Both the position numbers and the translations under genes were made by a program. Source: Spirosomataceae bacterium (GTDB lineage Bacteria > Bacteroidota > Bacteroidia > Cytophagales > Spirosomataceae). Taken from it: DNA of 9,451 bases. The notes beneath the pieces are model-generated. The model did not search any database and had not been told where the DNA came from. It saw nothing but the letters and a program-made list of their open reading frames with translations. The stretch's first letter is position 1; every line of letters starts with the position of its first letter. This document shows positions 6,947 through 9,451 of this stretch, piece after piece. The stretch spans positions 1 to 9,451 of the forward strand of contig JANQUM010000097.1 in NCBI GenBank assembly GCA_030731175.1. Direction: 5' to 3'.

Positions 6947-8275
6947 TCAGTTAAAAAAAACTTGATACTGTAATAAGCCCATCCCTTTTCGATCTATGAT
7001 GGAAGTACTGCCTGTATCTGAAAGTTGATAAACCGGTCGGTTTTGGTACGCCAATGTCAGTTTAGAGGTATGCCCTCCGCCCAACAGCCAATTTACACCT
7101 ACGTCATAAAAATTCATCGGTTGATCCAGTCTTTCGTAATTCGAATGCTGCAAGGAAGCATAGGGCATCAATGTTGTTTTCCCGATTAGGTCATTTTTTA
7201 ACTTATACCCTACCTGGGCATACAAAATCGTACCCGTTCCATAATCAGGGAACGTTGTTCCGCCGCCGTTTAGAATACTCTTTTGGTTAGAACCGTTTGC
7301 CGGATTCATCACACCTAAATTACGAGTATAGTTAGGGCCAAAATCATTTTTCGAGATACTTGCGTAAGCACTAATTGCTTCGCCTTTATCACCGCACGGA
7401 GCATCGTAAAAGACATCCGCCGATAGCAGCAACAAATTACTGTAAAGCGTATCTACCTTATTTTCAGCCTGTTGCCACATTGCTTGCGGCTGATAAACAA
7501 AGCCCGCCCCAATATTAAAGACCTTTTTTGTGCCCAAATAGGTACCCGTCATGTACGGAGTTTGGTTCGATTCCTGATCTTTGAATTGGTATTGGAAATA
7601 GCCGTTCCATTGCATTTGTGGAGGTTTTCCTGAGAAACTTGCAATCGGTGAAATAGCAGCATTGTAATTCGCTGACTTCTGAATTGACATCGGTTGAGCC
7701 ATCGAAACGCGGTAGTCAAGTTTTCCTAATTTACCTTTCGCAAAAACGGATAGTTTCCTTAAAAACTGATCGGTTACATCGTTGGTTGATTGCTGATAAA
7801 GCGGAGCATCAATGCCCATAATTGTACCAACAGACGGCGAAGCAAAACGAGACAGCCCGCTCCAAGCAGATAAACCGCCCCCAAGCGACAGTTTGGTTTT
7901 AACAACGCTGTATTCTCCCATTGCATCATGGACAAAAAAGCCAAGTTTTCGGTCAGAAATACTATTGAAGTTATTCTCGCCAAACTGGCTGTAAAAAAAT
8001 ACGTGGTCAGTGAGTTGTCCTAAAAATTGAACTCGATAACGGCGAATTCCGATGTCTGTTCCGCTACTTTTAGGGTAACCAAAAATGGTAGTTCCTGGAT
8101 TATAATTGCCACTTCTGAGCCAAAACTGACCCGTCATAGCAAATTTTACGTAGTGCGATCCGTCTTCATTTAAATATAGCTTGCTATTTTTAAAACCCTG
8201 AGAAAACGTATATTGAGGCATGGCAAAGCAGCATACAGCCACTAAAAGCCACAGTTTGTTTATCAACTTTTTCAT
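6947..8275 (-). CDS. Outer-membrane beta-barrel porin in the DAB operon
   Basis: The 442-aa product begins with a signal peptide: MKKLINK, a hydrophobic core up to about residue 20, then TFSQ with likely cleavage after residue 26. The Cys pair at 15-16 is not in a lipobox. The mature part shows alternating amphipathic strands ending in aromatic residues (for example VKFAMTGQFWLRSG, YRVQFLGQLTDHVFFYSQFG, MQWNGYFQYQF). It has no long hydrophobic helix and closes with LQYQVFFN, consistent with a beta-barrel C-terminal strand. It resembles Bacteroidota porins of the phosphate-selective O/P type, but the substrate cannot be read from sequence. Its place between a SulP anion transporter (23-base gap) and dabA suggests it passes bicarbonate or another small anion through the outer membrane (inference). 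Start ATG 8273-8275 lies at the edge of an 18-bp palindrome; stop TGA 6947-6949. Confidence 0.82.
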   Translation of the reverse strand: MKKLINKLWLLVAVCCFAMPQYTFSQGFKNSKLYLNEDGSHYVKFAMTGQFWLRSGNYNPGTTIFGYPKSSGTDIGIRRYRVQFLGQLTDHVFFYSQFGENNFNSISDRKLGFFVHDAMGEYSVVKTKLSLGGGLSAWSGLSRFASPSVGTIMGIDAPLYQQSTNDVTDQFLRKLSVFAKGKLGKLDYRVSMAQPMSIQKSANYNAAISPIASFSGKPPQMQWNGYFQYQFKDQESNQTPYMTGTYLGTKKVFNIGAGFVYQPQAMWQQAENKVDTLYSNLLLLSADVFYDAPCGDKGEAISAYASISKNDFGPNYTRNLGVMNPANGSNQKSILNGGGTTFPDYGTGTILYAQVGYKLKNDLIGKTTLMPYASLQHSNYERLDQPMNFYDVGVNWLLGGGHTSKLTLAYQNRPVYQLSDTGSTSIIDRKGMGLLQYQVFFN

Positions 8276-8292
8276 TAAAGTAGCTACTTTAA
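8275..8292. repeat. 18-bp perfect palindrome at the porin start codon
   Basis: TTAAAGTAGCTACTTTAA at 8275-8292 is identical to its reverse complement. Its left edge includes the first base of the porin ATG (- strand) and it fills most of the 23-base SulP-porin gap. As RNA it could fold as 7 bp around AGCT, covering the translation start; as DNA it could bind a dimeric regulator. Function is unknown. Confidence 0.5.
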
Positions 8293-8298
8293 AGCTGA

Positions 8299-9451
8299 TT
8301 AAACTTTACGAGTTTTGTTTTTACGAGCGGCAAGCTCGTGGTCAGATACTGCGGTGTGATTTTCAAGTCCAATGATATGAACTTCGCCACCTTCGTTTTC
8401 ATAATCGTGTTGAAAATGATGTAGATTTTCCATCACGCTGTGATCTACCAATTTGGTATTTTTCAGGTCTATAGTCACATCAAATCCTGGAGGTATTGCA
8501 TCAAGTTTACGTTTGATACCTAAAAAATTCGTAAATATTGCGGCTTTATCTATTTCAACCAAATACTTATTATTGTTAAACGAAACAAGTGTTGGAGCTT
8601 TGAAGAACGACGTAATTGGTGTGCCGTTAAAGAGGTGAATGATCATTTTCAACAACATACCCGCAAAAATACCGACCAATAGGTCTTCAAACAGCGTAAA
8701 GAAGATGGTTACTAAAAAGATGGCTAATTGTTCTTTCCCGATTTTAAATGTTTGAAAAAACTCTTTGGGGTGGGCAAGTTTGATACCCACTGCAATAAGC
8801 ATAGCAGCTAAAGCAGTATTCGGAATCATCTCAATGAGGTGCGATGCAAGCAATAAAAACGCTAATAAAAAGAAGCCGTGAAAGAAGTTTGCCCAGCGGG
8901 TTTTTGCTCCGTTATTTACGTTTGAAGAGCTACGTGCCACTTCTGAAATCATGGGCAAACCACCCAAAATAGCGGCAATTGTATTTCCAATTCCAACCGC
9001 AATTAGGTCTTTATTAGCATCTGATTTACGCTTGTACGGATCTACCATATCAATCGCCTTTACGGTCAGCAGCGACTCCAGCGTGCCTACCAAGGCAAAC
9101 ATAATTACGTATTTTATAAATGCACCCGTTTGTGCAAAGCCTCCAAAATCTACGTTCACCTTTACGTTTTCCATCAAATTTCCGATGTGAACCAGTGCGT
9201 AAGCGGGTTCAGTGTGTTGGAAATCCATGTAAAGTTCTGCCGGAATTGCGATCATCAAAACCACTAGGGGAGCAGGTATTTTCTTAATATACACATTTTT
9301 AATGTAAGGCCAGCCCATCATAACGGCTAAACTTACAACCCCAATTACAGTAGCTCTCGGGTCTAAATTCATAACGAAATTCGGAATCTCAGCCAGTAGC
9401 TGAATCGGGCCTTTGCCCTTGGTCATGCCGGGGTCAATATCCAACAAAACA
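8299..9451 (-). CDS. SulP/SLC26-family anion (likely bicarbonate) transporter, N-terminus outside window
   Basis: Inner-membrane anion transporter of the SulP family, whose bacterial members carry sulfate, bicarbonate or dicarboxylates. The frame runs through the window edge: the codon at 9447 is an internal TTG and the preceding codon is also open. About 383 codons are seen, and 140-170 N-terminal residues are probably missing compared with usual lengths. Counting from 9447, the family signature spans about 124-185: ESLLTVKAIDMVDPYK, NKDLIAVGIGN, and GGLPMISEVARSSSN. Further membrane segments follow to about 272. A C-terminal STAS domain covers about 293-370 and includes VTIDLKNTKLVDHSVMENL, with an Asp-x-Ser near the site phosphorylated in anti-sigma antagonists. 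The gene is first of the visible cluster. Linkage to porin-dabA-dabB favours bicarbonate as substrate (inference); sulfate remains possible. Confidence 0.9.
   Translation of the reverse strand, partial: VLLDIDPGMTKGKGPIQLLAEIPNFVMNLDPRATVIGVVSLAVMMGWPYIKNVYIKKIPAPLVVLMIAIPAELYMDFQHTEPAYALVHIGNLMENVKVNVDFGGFAQTGAFIKYVIMFALVGTLESLLTVKAIDMVDPYKRKSDANKDLIAVGIGNTIAAILGGLPMISEVARSSSNVNNGAKTRWANFFHGFFLLAFLLLASHLIEMIPNTALAAMLIAVGIKLAHPKEFFQTFKIGKEQLAIFLVTIFFTLFEDLLVGIFAGMLLKMIIHLFNGTPITSFFKAPTLVSFNNNKYLVEIDKAAIFTNFLGIKRKLDAIPPGFDVTIDLKNTKLVDHSVMENLHHFQHDYENEGGEVHIIGLENHTAVSDHELAARKNKTRKV

Noticed and set aside
6953..6960. Run of eight A (T on the coding strand) at the end of the porin gene as a slippage or frameshift site
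   Set aside because: It encodes the normal terminal Phe-Phe of a barrel strand just before the stop; there is no sign of a disrupted or extended frame.
8200..8275. Lipoprotein signal in the porin (Cys pair at residues 15-16)
   Set aside because: The cysteines lie inside the hydrophobic core and the preceding VAV is not a lipobox; TFSQ-G at 23-27 fits signal peptidase I.
9442..9447. TTG at 9447 as the SulP start codon
   Set aside because: The frame stays open to the window edge, and a start there would remove the N-terminal third of the usual transport domain; it is an internal Leu.

Overview
The window looks like chromosomal DNA from a member of the Bacteroidota, probably a Cytophagales-type heterotroph (inference). 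The genes lack Shine-Dalgarno sequences and are preceded by A/T-rich leaders. A close match to the Bacteroidota promoter consensus (-33 TTG / -7 TAnnTTTG) lies in front of fabH, and the protein styles fit that phylum. There are no RNA genes, insertion sequences or CRISPR arrays, and no gene-free stretch above about 150 bases.

Left side (1-1230, + strand): the 3' end of a probable small-molecule phosphotransferase/kinase, followed by a CvfB-type S1-domain RNA-binding protein. A strong 12-bp hairpin lies in the convergent gap after it. Next, on the - strand, is fabH (1273-2340), the ketoacyl-ACP synthase III that starts fatty acid synthesis. It has its own promoter-like sequence and is separated from its upstream neighbour by a terminator-like hairpin.

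Right side (2491-9451, - strand): a compact cluster read in the order SulP anion transporter (its N-terminus lies outside the window), outer-membrane beta-barrel porin, dabA, dabB. DabA (DUF2309, zinc-site protein related to beta-carbonic anhydrase) and DabB (cation-translocating subunit related to NuoL/Mrp antiporters) form the DAB inorganic-carbon accumulation complex. dabA and dabB overlap by 4 bases (ATGA). All four predicted zinc ligands of DabA are present with the spacing of the characterised enzyme.

The most notable points are: (i) a porin inside the operon, suggesting a route for bicarbonate/CO2 that covers both membranes (SulP and DAB in the inner membrane, porin in the outer); (ii) a long DabB whose C-terminal third appears to repeat the late-helix module of an antiporter subunit; (iii) an 11-bp hairpin between porin and dabA and an 18-bp perfect palindrome touching the porin start codon. 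Neither element has an obvious explanation. No carboxysome or RuBisCO gene is visible, so the likely job is bicarbonate supply for anaplerotic and biosynthetic carboxylases.
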